A stretch of 64,000 bases of DNA from Pseudomonadota bacterium (GTDB lineage: Bacteria; Pseudomonadota; Alphaproteobacteria; Rhizobiales; Xanthobacteraceae), in the NCBI GenBank assembly GCA_023435725.1, contig JAEYRD010000056.1, positions 1 through 64,000 on the forward strand, in the 5' to 3' direction. Each line of letters begins with the position of its first letter. Within the stretch, counting starts at the first letter, position 1. Shown in pieces: positions 1 to 8,260 of the stretch. A program made the translations under genes and the position numbers. Below the pieces are notes generated by a model. That model made no database searches. It saw only the letters and a list, made by a program, of their open reading frames with translations, and had not been told where the DNA came from.

Positions 1-126
1 AAGACGCGTGTGTTCGACCAGGCGAACGCGATGGTAGCCACCATGCTGCTCAACATGGCGACGCTGAAGGACTCGTATGCACCGTATGAGGAAGAGCATC
101 GGCGGCTGTATGGGGCGGGGCGGTAG
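1..126 (+). CDS. C-terminal fragment of an unidentified protein
   Basis: An open frame enters from the left edge and stops at TAG 124-126, giving 41 residues ending EEEHRRLYGAGR. Only the tail is visible, rich in Met, Leu and Ala and then charged. I do not recognise the family. Its codon use is like that of the neighbouring genes, so it is likely the end of a genuine plus-strand gene. A repeat element follows it directly. Confidence 0.5.
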   Translation, partial: KTRVFDQANAMVATMLLNMATLKDSYAPYEEEHRRLYGAGR

Positions 127-154
127 AGGCAGGGTGCCGCCACGCACGCGCCTC

Positions 155-247
155 GTCATTCCGAGGCGACGCGTAGCGTCGAGCCCGGAATCCGTATTGC
201 CGCCTGATGGATTTCGGGCTCGCGACTTCGTCGCGCCCCGGAATGAC
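155..247. repeat. Imperfect palindromic intergenic repeat
   Basis: Outer arms GTCATTCCG (155-163) and CGGAATGAC (239-247) are perfect inverses. Inner arms at 181-193 (GAGCCCGGAATCC) and 209-221 differ from perfect complementarity by one base. This is the look of the short extragenic palindromes scattered in Bradyrhizobium genomes. The rest of the 127-457 gap holds the promoter described separately and no gene that I can support. Confidence 0.6.
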
Positions 248-390
248 AGCGAGTGAGTCCGTCGCGGCCCGCTCATCCTTTAAGCAACTGCACGTCGCAA
301 AGCCGTCGCACAGGGAATGAGCAGACGTCAATTCTTTCCCTAACTTCCTGACTACGCTGCAAATTCTCTCGCTGCTCGCGCGCGATCGCA

Positions 391-402
391 ATTGTACACA
401 AT
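391..402. promoter_or_regulatory. Palindrome resembling a GntR/FCD-type operator
   Basis: ATTGT-AC-ACAAT is a two-armed inverted repeat that shares one base with the upstream edge of the -24 element. The TTGT..ACAA core resembles operators of FCD-type GntR regulators. A repressor bound here would block sigma-54 holoenzyme. No GntR gene is adjacent, so the regulator is unknown. Confidence 0.35.
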
Positions 403-417
403 GGCACGGCGCTTGCA
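402..417 (+). promoter_or_regulatory. Sigma-54 (RpoN) promoter
   Basis: TGGCACGGCGCTTGCA matches the -24/-12 consensus TGGCACG-N4-TTGCA at every fixed position, with the GG at 403-404 and the GC at 415-416. It lies 41 bases upstream of the hydrolase start at 458. RpoN promoters in rhizobia commonly serve nitrogen assimilation under NtrC, which fits the nitrogen-releasing hydrolase and permease downstream. Confidence 0.75.
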
Positions 418-457
418 GAACTCCCGTCAAAGAGAGTTCTCGCGGGGGCCTTGAGTA

Positions 458-1162
458 ATGTTGAACTCAACCAAGCCGACACTGGGCGTCATCAGCGCCG
501 AGCCCGAGCCGATCAAGCTCGACTGGTCGAGTACCGCGCTTCTCATCATCGACATGCAGCGCGACTTCATGGAGCCTGGCGGCTTCGGCGAGACGCTCGG
601 CAACGACGTTAGCCAGCTCGCGCGCGCGGTGAAGCCGATCGGTGCGGTGCTCAAAGCTGCGCGCGACACCGGCATGCTGGTGATCCACACGCGCGAGGGG
701 CATCTGCCGGATCTCTCCGACGCGCCACCTGCGAAACTCGAGCGCGGCGCGCCGTCCTTGCGCATTGGCGATCCCGGTCCGATGGGCCGCATTCTCATTC
801 GCGGCGAGGCAGGCCACGACATCATCCCGGAGCTCTATCCGCTCGACAGCGAGGTCGTGATCGACAAGCCGGGCAAGGGTGCGTTCTACGCGACCGAGCT
901 CACGGACGTGCTGGAGAAATACGGTATCGAAAACCTGCTGGTGTGCGGCGTCACCACCGAAGTGTGCGTCAACACCACCGTGCGCGAGGCCAATGATCGC
1001 GGCTATCGCTGCGTCGTCATCTCGGACGGCTGCGCGTCCTACTTCCCCGAATTTCACGAGATGGGCCTGAAGATGATCAAGGCCCAGGGCGGCATCTTCG
1101 GCTGGGTCGCGGACTCAGCCGCAGTCCTGGAGGCAATGAGGATTTCGACCACACAGGGGTAA
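458..1162 (+). CDS. Isochorismatase-fold cysteine hydrolase, biuret hydrolase-like
   Basis: This 234-residue cytoplasmic protein belongs to the isochorismatase-like amidohydrolase superfamily. The catalytic triad can be read as D32 (in IIDMQRDF), K137 (in IDKPGKGAF) and C170 (in VTTEVCVNTT), with the family's cis-peptide region just before the cysteine. The stretches HTREGH, IGDPGP and ILIRGE followed by DIIPELYP are the segments I associate with biuret amidohydrolase and close relatives that release ammonia from ureido or imide compounds. The permease gene follows after four bases, and a sigma-54 promoter lies upstream, so nitrogen-limited expression is likely. The exact substrate (biuret, an N-carbamoyl compound or another amide) cannot be fixed from sequence. 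Confidence 0.85.
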   Translation: MLNSTKPTLGVISAEPEPIKLDWSSTALLIIDMQRDFMEPGGFGETLGNDVSQLARAVKPIGAVLKAARDTGMLVIHTREGHLPDLSDAPPAKLERGAPSLRIGDPGPMGRILIRGEAGHDIIPELYPLDSEVVIDKPGKGAFYATELTDVLEKYGIENLLVCGVTTEVCVNTTVREANDRGYRCVVISDGCASYFPEFHEMGLKMIKAQGGIFGWVADSAAVLEAMRISTTQG

Positions 1163-1166
1163 TATC

Positions 1167-2834
1167 ATGAGCACATTGACGGGGACGGCCGGCAAATCCG
1201 AGATGAACAAGTCTGAGTTCAAGCCGGCGCTATGGACATCGGGCGACTGGAACGCGTTTTTCGGCTTCGGCACCAACATCCTCGTCAACATGCTGGTGCT
1301 CACGGGGCTGTTGCGCTTCGTGCTGAAGATGCCGGACAGTCTCGTGTTCGGCCGCATCCTGCCCGCGCTGGGGCTGATGATGTGCCTGTCGACCTTCTAC
1401 TACGCGTTTCTCGCTTATCGCCTCGCGCAGAAGACTGGTCGCAACGACGTTTGCGCGCTGCCATCCGGTGTCAGCGTGCCGCATATGTTCATCGTCACCT
1501 TCGTGATCATGCTGCCGATCACACTCAGGACCGGTGATCCTCTCAAGGGCTGGTCGGCTGGTCTCGTCTGGGTGTTCTTCCAGAGCTTTATCCTCATGAT
1601 CGGCGGCTTCATTGCGCCGTTTATTCGGAAGATCACGCCGCGCGCGGCGCTGCTTGGCACGCTCGCTGGCGTATCCGTGACTTTCATCGCGATGCGCCCG
1701 GCGCTCGAAATGTACATGACGCCGCAGATCGGTCTGGTCTGCTTCGCTATCATCCTGGTGAGCTGGTTCGGTGGCGTGAAATACCCGAAGGGTATTCCTG
1801 CCGGCCTCGTCGCCATTGCCGTCGGCATGATCATCGCATGGGGCTCTAATCTGTTCGGCCTCGGTCTCGGTGGACTGAGCATCGCGGGCGTTGGAGCTGC
1901 CTTCGCCAATTTCGGCTTCTCGGTGCCGATTCCTGCCGTGGGCTATGTCTTCTCCGGCTTCGAATTTCTCGGCATCATCCTTGTCACCGCCGTCCCGTTC
2001 GGCATCTACGACCTCGTCGAGGCCATGGACAATGTCGAGAGCGCGGAGGCGGCCGGCGACGAATATCCGACCACGCGCGTGCTCACGGCCGACGGCGTCG
2101 TCAGCCTGATCGGCTGCCTGATGGGCAATCCCTTCATCAACGCAGTCTATATCGGCCATCCCGGCTGGAAGACGATGGGCGGCCGCATCGGCTATTCGGC
2201 TGCGACCGGCATCATGGTGGTGGTGCTGGCCTGGTTCGGCATCATCTCGGTGCTGCTCGCGCTGGTGCCTGTTGTCGCGATCTCGCCGATCCTGCTCTAC
2301 ATTGGCATGCTGATCGGTGCGCAGGCATTCCAGACCACGCCGGTCAAGCACGCGCCCGCGATCGTGCTGGCGCTGACGCCGCATCTGGCGGCCTGGGCCA
2401 AGCTCCAGATCGACACGATGCTGGTCTCGACCATGACGGCGGCAGCGACGGTCGGCGGCATGGCCGCCGACAAGGCCGACGCGGTCAAGGCCGCGGCGGT
2501 GGCGGCGCTGCCACAGCAGGGCGTGTTCTATCACGGACTCGAAGTGATGGGCGGTGGCTCCATCCTCGGCGGCCTTATCCTGGGCGCGATCGGTGTCTTC
2601 ATCATCGAGCGCGACTTCGAGAAGGCCTCCGCGTTCGCGTTCGCCGGTGCGGTCCTGACCTACTTCGGCTTCATGCACGGCGAAGCCGTCGGCATCGGCG
2701 GCGGTTTTGGCGTGACGCCAGCCGTGGCGCTCGCCTATGCCGCGATGGCCGCCGGCCTGTTCGCGGCGAGCAAGCTCGGCGCCAGCGAGCACTATGCTGC
2801 GCATCCGGAGATGCACGCCGCGCCGGCGGAATAG
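1167..2834 (+). CDS. AGZA/NCS2-type nucleobase permease
   Basis: A 555-residue polytopic inner-membrane protein with about 12-14 hydrophobic segments. It resembles the adenine/guanine/xanthine/uracil permease superfamily: an early segment with ALPSG, the NVESAEAAGDEYPTTRVL loop as in AzgA-type carriers, and a late glycine-rich segment. The start follows the hydrolase stop by four bases, so the two genes are one operon. The inference is import of a cyclic or ureido nitrogen compound that the hydrolase then opens. A second possible start is Met13 (1203). Relatives are sometimes given an uninformative name such as 'regulator', which the sequence does not support. Confidence 0.8.
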   Translation: MSTLTGTAGKSEMNKSEFKPALWTSGDWNAFFGFGTNILVNMLVLTGLLRFVLKMPDSLVFGRILPALGLMMCLSTFYYAFLAYRLAQKTGRNDVCALPSGVSVPHMFIVTFVIMLPITLRTGDPLKGWSAGLVWVFFQSFILMIGGFIAPFIRKITPRAALLGTLAGVSVTFIAMRPALEMYMTPQIGLVCFAIILVSWFGGVKYPKGIPAGLVAIAVGMIIAWGSNLFGLGLGGLSIAGVGAAFANFGFSVPIPAVGYVFSGFEFLGIILVTAVPFGIYDLVEAMDNVESAEAAGDEYPTTRVLTADGVVSLIGCLMGNPFINAVYIGHPGWKTMGGRIGYSAATGIMVVVLAWFGIISVLLALVPVVAISPILLYIGMLIGAQAFQTTPVKHAPAIVLALTPHLAAWAKLQIDTMLVSTMTAAATVGGMAADKADAVKAAAVAALPQQGVFYHGLEVMGGGSILGGLILGAIGVFIIERDFEKASAFAFAGAVLTYFGFMHGEAVGIGGGFGVTPAVALAYAAMAAGLFAASKLGASEHYAAHPEMHAAPAE

Positions 2835-2853
2835 ACCGCCGAGATCTGCGATT

Positions 2854-2882
2854 GCGGCCGGTGACGCAAGCGAACCGGCCGC
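2854..2882. terminator. Hairpin between convergent genes
   Basis: GCGGCCGGT (2854-2862) and ACCGGCCGC (2874-2882) form a perfect 9-bp stem with an 11-base loop, 20 bases after the permease stop and before the end of the opposing SGNH hydrolase gene. There is no strong T-run, so it may act in both directions or need Rho. Confidence 0.6.
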
Positions 2883-2942
2883 TTCGTCATGGCGTCGAAG
2901 GTTAACGATTGGTCGATAGATTTCGCTGGTCCTGCAGGTCGG

Positions 2943-4124
2943 TCAGTCCGCCGCGGGGTCGTCGAACAGGCCGAGTGCGCGCAGACCGCTGCCGCCGAAT
3001 GCGGATGAGGGGAAATCCGTCGTCTCCAGCCGCAAGCTGTGGTGGCTGTTCGGCAGCCCGGTTGCAAGCACGATGGTATCCCGGTCGAGGAAATTGGGCG
3101 CCTCCATCGGCCGGACCGCGACGCCGTCGATCGTGACCATCGATCTCTCGAGCAGCGTAGAGGCGCGGCCGCTGACGATGAGCGCGATACCACACGCCTT
3201 GCAGTCGAGTTCGAAGCGAGCGGTGCTTTGCGTGATGGCCCAGATCGGCCCCCAGATCTGCGAACGGGTCAACTCCCAGCCGGCGCGATCGATGGGAGCG
3301 AAGTCGGTCGCCGGCATCAACCCGACATGCGCATAGAGCGACGATCCAAGCGGCGCCGGCAACCGGTCGAGGGTGAATGCGCCGCGCGTCGCCGCCTGCT
3401 GACGCAACACCTTCTCGAAGAAATTCGTGCAGAAGCTGGCGGCATAGCGATGGCCAAGATCGTTGGGATGAACCACGTCCACGATCACGTCGCGCCAGGC
3501 GAGCCTTCTGGCCTCCATCTCCGGCCACAGCGCGTCGCGGAAGCTGATCATCGGCAGGTCGTAGTGCCGGCCGATCGGCGCCTGCATCGATTGCATGTTG
3601 CCGCCCTTCTCCCACATCATGAACAGCAGCAGCGCGGCCGGCGCAGTGCGGTGGTCAAGGATCTGCCGCAACAGTCCCTCGTAGGCGTCCGCATCGGCGG
3701 AGGCGTCGTTGACACTGAATTCGACGATCACGAGATCCGGGGCCTTGGACAACAGATCGGCGCCGACGCGAAACGCGCCCAGCAACGAACCGGTGCCCGC
3801 AAGTCCGGCATTGACCACGGAGAGGGACGCATTGGGAAAGCGTTGGCTCCACCAGGCGGCAATTTGCGATGCATAGTTTCGCGATGGCTCGGACGCCAGC
3901 GATCCCTGGGTGATCGAGCCGCCGATGAACCCGAGCGTGACCGGTTCGCCCCGCGCCGCCTTGGCAAATACCCGCTTCAGGCGCGTGGTGTCGCCCGGCG
4001 AGACGACGCTGCGCGCAACCATCTCGGCATTCGGTGCAGCGAGAGCGAGAAGGGAGGTGGGCAATAGTGCGGTGCCCGCGGCGATGCCGGCGCCGAGCAG
4101 CAGATCGCGCCGGTGGACGATCAC
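2943..4124 (-). CDS. Exported SGNH/GDSL-fold hydrolase
   Basis: A 393-residue protein with a Tat-like N-terminus (HRRDLLLGAG, then an Ala/Leu core), so probably periplasmic. SGNH blocks are visible: GFIGGSITQG with the nucleophile at about S70, SVND with N139/D140, and DVVHPND with D216/H219. Block I reads GGS rather than GDS. The last 150 residues look like a beta-rich accessory domain. Its start overlaps the stop of the upstream acyltransferase gene by four bases (ATGA), so translation is probably coupled. SGNH proteins paired with acyltransferase-3 membrane proteins commonly move or remove acetyl groups on extracellular glycans, which is the inferred role. Confidence 0.8.
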   Translation of the reverse strand: MIVHRRDLLLGAGIAAGTALLPTSLLALAAPNAEMVARSVVSPGDTTRLKRVFAKAARGEPVTLGFIGGSITQGSLASEPSRNYASQIAAWWSQRFPNASLSVVNAGLAGTGSLLGAFRVGADLLSKAPDLVIVEFSVNDASADADAYEGLLRQILDHRTAPAALLLFMMWEKGGNMQSMQAPIGRHYDLPMISFRDALWPEMEARRLAWRDVIVDVVHPNDLGHRYAASFCTNFFEKVLRQQAATRGAFTLDRLPAPLGSSLYAHVGLMPATDFAPIDRAGWELTRSQIWGPIWAITQSTARFELDCKACGIALIVSGRASTLLERSMVTIDGVAVRPMEAPNFLDRDTIVLATGLPNSHHSLRLETTDFPSSAFGGSGLRALGLFDDPAAD

Positions 4125-5218
4125 GGCGCGCTTCCTTGCGTCACGGCTGCCGGGCGGCGCCGCTGCCGCGTCCAGTTAAGGATCGGCCGCTCCAGATACC
4201 AGTAGGCAAGGCATCCGGCGGTGAGGCCCGCGGCGATCGCTGCGATGGCCAAGGGCGCATAGTTGAATGCGCTGACCGGGCCAAACAGCTTCCGTCCGAT
4301 CGCCCAGACCGCAGCCATGGCGAAGAAGTGAAAGAGGTACAGCGAATAGGATGCGTCGCCGAGGAAGCGGAAGGCCGGAATGACCGGCAGGCGCCCGGCT
4401 TCTTCGGCCCAAATCACCGCGGCGACGATGGTCATGGCGCCGAACGACATCGACATGTGGAACAACAGCAGATGCGTCTCCGGATCCGTCCGGTACAGGA
4501 TGGCAAGCGACAGCGCGCCGACGGCGAGAAGACTTAGGATATGGATGCGGCCAAGCCGCTGCAGCGAGCCGAGTTGATAGAGCCGGCCGACGCCGGCGCC
4601 GACGAGAAAGCCGAGCAGGCTGGGGCTCGTATAGAAGTCCTGGATATGGGACGGGTGGTCGATCACCCGCCCAATGACGATCAGACCGACGAAAAGGACA
4701 GCAAGCAGCGCAGTGCGGCTCGCCGATCTCACGAAGAACAGGCTCCCGAATGCCAAATAGAAGAAGGCCTCGTAGTCCAACGTCCAGCCGAGACGCAAGA
4801 GCGGCGCCTTCGGCACATCGGATGGAATGAACAGGAGCGACTTGATGACGCCCTCGATCGTCGGCACCGTGGTGAGAAAGCTGCTTGGGCTGGCGGTTGC
4901 GAGACCGACCACCAGGAAGGTCGCAATCCAGTACATCGGCACGATGCGCAGGATCCGGTTGCGCGCGAAGGCGACCGGCTCGAAGCGCGCCTCTCCTCCG
5001 ATCACCGTGATGATGAAGCCGCTGAGCACGAAGAAGATCTCCACGCCGAGCCGGCCGGTGACGAGCAGGGCCTCATTGCGGCTCTCGAGCGGCCAGTACA
5101 GCGCGTGGGTGACGAGGACCATCAGCGCCGCCAGCGCCCGCAGATATTGGATGGAAACGAGCTGCGCTCGGGCGGCCGCCGCCCCGCTCGTCTCGAAGCG
5201 GGAGACTAACTGTGTCAT
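4121..5218 (-). CDS. Acyltransferase-3 family membrane protein
   Basis: A multi-pass inner-membrane protein of 365 residues from the ATG at 5218. It has the family's opening pattern, YLRALAALMVLVTH with the conserved His, followed by RLGVEIFFVLSGFII, and about ten hydrophobic segments. The family transfers acetyl or other acyl groups from cytoplasmic CoA donors to periplasmic sugars. The 5218 start has an AGAGAG-type ribosome site; a TTG 60 bases further upstream is open but lacks one. Together with the overlapping SGNH hydrolase gene it forms a two-gene surface-glycan acylation unit. No polysaccharide synthesis genes are adjacent, so the acceptor is unknown. Confidence 0.85.
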   Translation of the reverse strand: MTQLVSRFETSGAAAARAQLVSIQYLRALAALMVLVTHALYWPLESRNEALLVTGRLGVEIFFVLSGFIITVIGGEARFEPVAFARNRILRIVPMYWIATFLVVGLATASPSSFLTTVPTIEGVIKSLLFIPSDVPKAPLLRLGWTLDYEAFFYLAFGSLFFVRSASRTALLAVLFVGLIVIGRVIDHPSHIQDFYTSPSLLGFLVGAGVGRLYQLGSLQRLGRIHILSLLAVGALSLAILYRTDPETHLLLFHMSMSFGAMTIVAAVIWAEEAGRLPVIPAFRFLGDASYSLYLFHFFAMAAVWAIGRKLFGPVSAFNYAPLAIAAIAAGLTAGCLAYWYLERPILNWTRQRRRPAAVTQGSAP

Positions 5219-5457
5219 TTCAGACCACTCTCTTCCCTGAGAACAACGATGCGACGAAGTGTGCAAGCCGCGAGCCAAGGATTATCGGCTACGCGGGCGC
5301 GAGGATGAGCGGTCTAAGCCAAAAGCGTTGATGCATATCTAAGGAGAATGACGGCGAGTCTGGGGGGCCGTTAACCATGGGATTCTGGAGTGGGGCACGG
5401 GCCGTTTTTCGATGACGCTAACGTCGCCTCGGCCGCTTTTTTCTGCCGAAGTCAATG

Positions 5458-6468
5458 TCAGCCGAGCCGGCCAATCCACTCGCGGAATAACTCCGGACCG
5501 GCTTCGACGGCGGCTGCAAGATCGTGCAGGCGGGAGTCGCGCGCTGCGCGCGGGGAGTAGCCGAAGTGTTGTCGGAAGCTGCGGCTGAAATGAGCCTGGC
5601 TCACGAAGCCGAATTCAGCGGCGATCTCTGCATTCCAGCGATCCTCATCCCCATCATCAAGCAGCACATGGATCGCCTCGAGCCGTCGTCCGCGAATGTA
5701 GTCGGCGACGCCTGCGAGCGGTGCAAAGACGCGATAGAGCACCGAGCGCGACACGCCGATCTCGCGGCAGATGATCGCCACCGAGAGGTCGGAGCGGCCC
5801 AAATTCTCGTCGATGAAACGGCTGGCGCGATGAAGGATGCCGACGTCCCGCCGGGCGAGGCCTTGCTCGCGCGCCCGCGTAGCCACGCCAAAACATCCGC
5901 GCAGCAGCCCAAGCGTCGTCTGCACCACTTCGGGCGCGTCGTTCGCGTTCAATGCCGGAAGCCTTCTCCGCAAGAGTGCCATCTGATCGGCGAGTACGCG
6001 GCCGGCGGCGCCGTCAAGGACCAGCCCATGCAGGTCGAGGCCATCGGGCGCGGCGCTGACGATGGGATCGCGCTCGACGTCCAGGCTGATGGTGTCGGTC
6101 GCCGTGGCGACGCCATCGAAGGGGCGGGTCAGATCGAGCACGAGCACCTGGCCGGGACCGGCCGAAATCGGTTCGCCGTCGACCTCGCCGCTCCATGCCC
6201 CACGACGCAGCAGAAGCAGCGCGAATGAGTTGCGGCCATCGGCCTCTGCCAGCGCGGCGGAGCGGGTGAAGCGTACCGGCCCCATCCGGGTGGACGCGGC
6301 GACTAGGCCGCCGAGCAGCCAGGCCTCGGCATCGACCTCGAAGGTGTCCTGGTCCGTGCCCTCGGGGAGCGACACTTCATAGTGCGAGAGAATCGCACGG
6401 TAGTGGTCGAGGCGCTCGGCGGCAGGCAATTCCGCGCTGTCAAAGCGCAGATACGGAATTTTGGTCAT
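5458..6468 (-). CDS. AraC-family transcription regulator
   Basis: A 336-residue regulator with an N-terminal ligand-sensing domain of the AraC_binding_2 type (about residues 10-200) and a C-terminal double helix-turn-helix (about 225-325), including ICREIGVSRSVLYRVF and the signature FGFVSQAHFSRSFRQHFGYSPRAAR. The ATG at 6468 is preferred because GGGAG lies eight bases upstream; a start 51 bases further up is possible. It is divergent from the adhesin gene at 6634, with two palindromes between them, so control of the adhesin is a reasonable guess. The inducer is unknown. Confidence 0.85.
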   Translation of the reverse strand: MTKIPYLRFDSAELPAAERLDHYRAILSHYEVSLPEGTDQDTFEVDAEAWLLGGLVAASTRMGPVRFTRSAALAEADGRNSFALLLLRRGAWSGEVDGEPISAGPGQVLVLDLTRPFDGVATATDTISLDVERDPIVSAAPDGLDLHGLVLDGAAGRVLADQMALLRRRLPALNANDAPEVVQTTLGLLRGCFGVATRAREQGLARRDVGILHRASRFIDENLGRSDLSVAIICREIGVSRSVLYRVFAPLAGVADYIRGRRLEAIHVLLDDGDEDRWNAEIAAEFGFVSQAHFSRSFRQHFGYSPRAARDSRLHDLAAAVEAGPELFREWIGRLG

Positions 6469-6551
6469 GCCAGGCTGCTCCCTTCGGCAGTTGATCTGCA
6501 AATTGGGACGATCAGGCAAGTTTCCACGCCGTCGAACCGCAGTCTCCGCAC

Positions 6552-6595
6552 ATGAATATTCATATTATTGCGCGCGGGCCAGACGCGTGCGTCTG
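6552..6595. promoter_or_regulatory. Two palindromes between AraC regulator and adhesin
   Basis: ATGAATATTCAT at 6552-6563 is a perfect palindrome in an A+T-rich patch. CAGACG/CGTCTG (6580-6585 and 6590-6595) is an inverted repeat with a four-base loop. Both sit inside the 165-base divergent intergenic region and are candidate operators for one or both genes. Confidence 0.35.
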
Positions 6596-6633
6596 CCGGC
6601 CCAAGCAATTTGCAATGACGTGAAGGTAGAGCG

Positions 6634-8256
6634 ATGAACGAGCGGGGGATGGTGTTTGCGTTAAAGCCGGCCGAAGGCCGGATCGTCGAGAGAAGGACAT
6701 TGGCCGCGAGGGGGGCGGCGCGCCGCGGGTGCAGCCGGCCCTTGTTCGGGAATTTCGCGGCTGCGGCAATCGCGCTCGCTCTCACCTTGCTGGATGCCCC
6801 ATCCGCGCGGGCGCAGTTCGTCTGCGTCGATGCCAGCAACAGTGCCGCCGGCGCAACCGCGGGCTCGTTTTCGAGCGTCGCTTGCGGAGCCAATGCAAAC
6901 GCGACGACCGAGGGTGCTGCATTCGGCGCTTCGAGCGTTGCCGGTTTTTCGGAGGCCTCGGCCTTTGGCGCCGGAAGCCTGGCCGCAGGCGGCCTCAGCA
7001 CGGCGCTGGGCTATCACAGCTATGCAGGCGGCTTCTGGAGCACGGCGGCCGGCGCCTCCAGTTCGGCCAGCGGCGCCAACGCTTCGGCTTTTGGCTACCA
7101 GAGCTCCGCGTTAGGCTATGCCGGCGTGGCCATCGGCTACCAGGCAGCCGCTGGCGCCTTTGCCAGTACGGCCGTAGGCTATGGAGCGGCAGCAGGTGGC
7201 ATTGCCAGCACGGCGGTCGGCAACGCCAGTCGGGCGGTCGCCGACAACGCCTTGGCGATAGGGGCTGGCGCCAACGTTTATGCCGCGGGCACGAACGGCA
7301 CGGCCGTCGGCTACAATATTGAGGTGAACGGCGCCAACAGCACCGCGGTCGGCGCGAGCAACAGCGTCACCGGCAACAACAGCGGCGCGTTCGGCACCGG
7401 CCAGATCGTCCGCGGCAATGGCAGCTTCGCCATCGGCGACCCCAATATCCTGAACGGAAATGGCAGCTTCGTGCTGGGTGACAACAACAAGATCAACGCC
7501 ACCAACCAGACCGGTTGGGGCGACAACGTCAATACGGTCGGCTCCAACAACGCCCTGGCCGCCACGGCGAGCGCCGCCGGGTCCTCCGTGTTCGGCTCCG
7601 GCAATGCCGTCAATGCGCCCAACGCGCTGGTGATGGCGAACGCGGCGACAGTGACCGGTTCAGGCGCCATCGCGATCGGCAACTCCGTATCGGTTGCCGG
7701 TGCCAACGCTGTCGCGGTCGGCAACAATGCCAGTGCCGGTTTCGCCAACTCAGCCGCCATCGGCAATGGCGCCACGGTGACGCGCGCCAACCAGCAGACC
7801 TTCGGCACGGCAAGTAACACCTATACCATGGCCGGTATCACCTCGTCGGCAAGCAAGGCCGCGCAAAGCGGCGCAACACAGCTCGTGACATCCGACGGCG
7901 CCGGCAATCTTGCGACCACCACCCTCGGCGCGCTCGGCATCGCCTCCACGGGCGATCTCAGCGCAATCAACGGCCAGCTTGCCGCCATCAACGGCCGTCT
8001 CGACGACCTCAGCAGCCGGACCAGCAAGGCGACCAGCGGCGTCGCCATGGCCTTTGCCATGGCCGGTGTACCGACGCTGCTGCCGAACGAGAGCTTCGCC
8101 ATGACGATGAACTACGGTACCTTCGAGCGGGCCAACGGTCTCGCGTTCAATGCAGCGCTCCGTCTCAACGGGAACATGCAATTCAACGGCGGAATCGGCT
8201 ACGGGCCGGACGAGAAGGTCGCCGGTGGACGCGTTGGCCTGCGTGTGGGCTGGTGA
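6634..8256 (+). CDS. Trimeric autotransporter adhesin with YadA-type head repeats
   Basis: A 540-residue surface protein. Residues 1-60 form the long basic signal region typical of autotransporters, with likely cleavage after DAPSARA. Residues 60-420 are repeats of about 14 residues with alternating small residues and the pattern xAxAxG, as in the left-handed beta-roll head of YadA/Hia adhesins. A short coiled stalk (LSAINGQLAAINGRLDDLSS) follows, then a membrane anchor of about 75 residues ending in GLRVGW with an aromatic C-terminus. No tRNA-length linker or neck domains are obvious. The downstream exported protein starts five bases after its stop. Probable role: surface attachment. The codon-level repetition makes the gene prone to length variation. 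Confidence 0.85.
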   Translation: MNERGMVFALKPAEGRIVERRTLAARGAARRGCSRPLFGNFAAAAIALALTLLDAPSARAQFVCVDASNSAAGATAGSFSSVACGANANATTEGAAFGASSVAGFSEASAFGAGSLAAGGLSTALGYHSYAGGFWSTAAGASSSASGANASAFGYQSSALGYAGVAIGYQAAAGAFASTAVGYGAAAGGIASTAVGNASRAVADNALAIGAGANVYAAGTNGTAVGYNIEVNGANSTAVGASNSVTGNNSGAFGTGQIVRGNGSFAIGDPNILNGNGSFVLGDNNKINATNQTGWGDNVNTVGSNNALAATASAAGSSVFGSGNAVNAPNALVMANAATVTGSGAIAIGNSVSVAGANAVAVGNNASAGFANSAAIGNGATVTRANQQTFGTASNTYTMAGITSSASKAAQSGATQLVTSDGAGNLATTTLGALGIASTGDLSAINGQLAAINGRLDDLSSRTSKATSGVAMAFAMAGVPTLLPNESFAMTMNYGTFERANGLAFNAALRLNGNMQFNGGIGYGPDEKVAGGRVGLRVGW

Positions 8257-8260
8257 GTGC

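Noticed and set aside
5219..5278. N-terminal extension of the acyltransferase to a TTG at 5278
   Set aside because: No ribosome site, and the added residues (RGLHTSSHRCSQGREWSE) do not look like the family's N-terminus; the ATG at 5218 has one.
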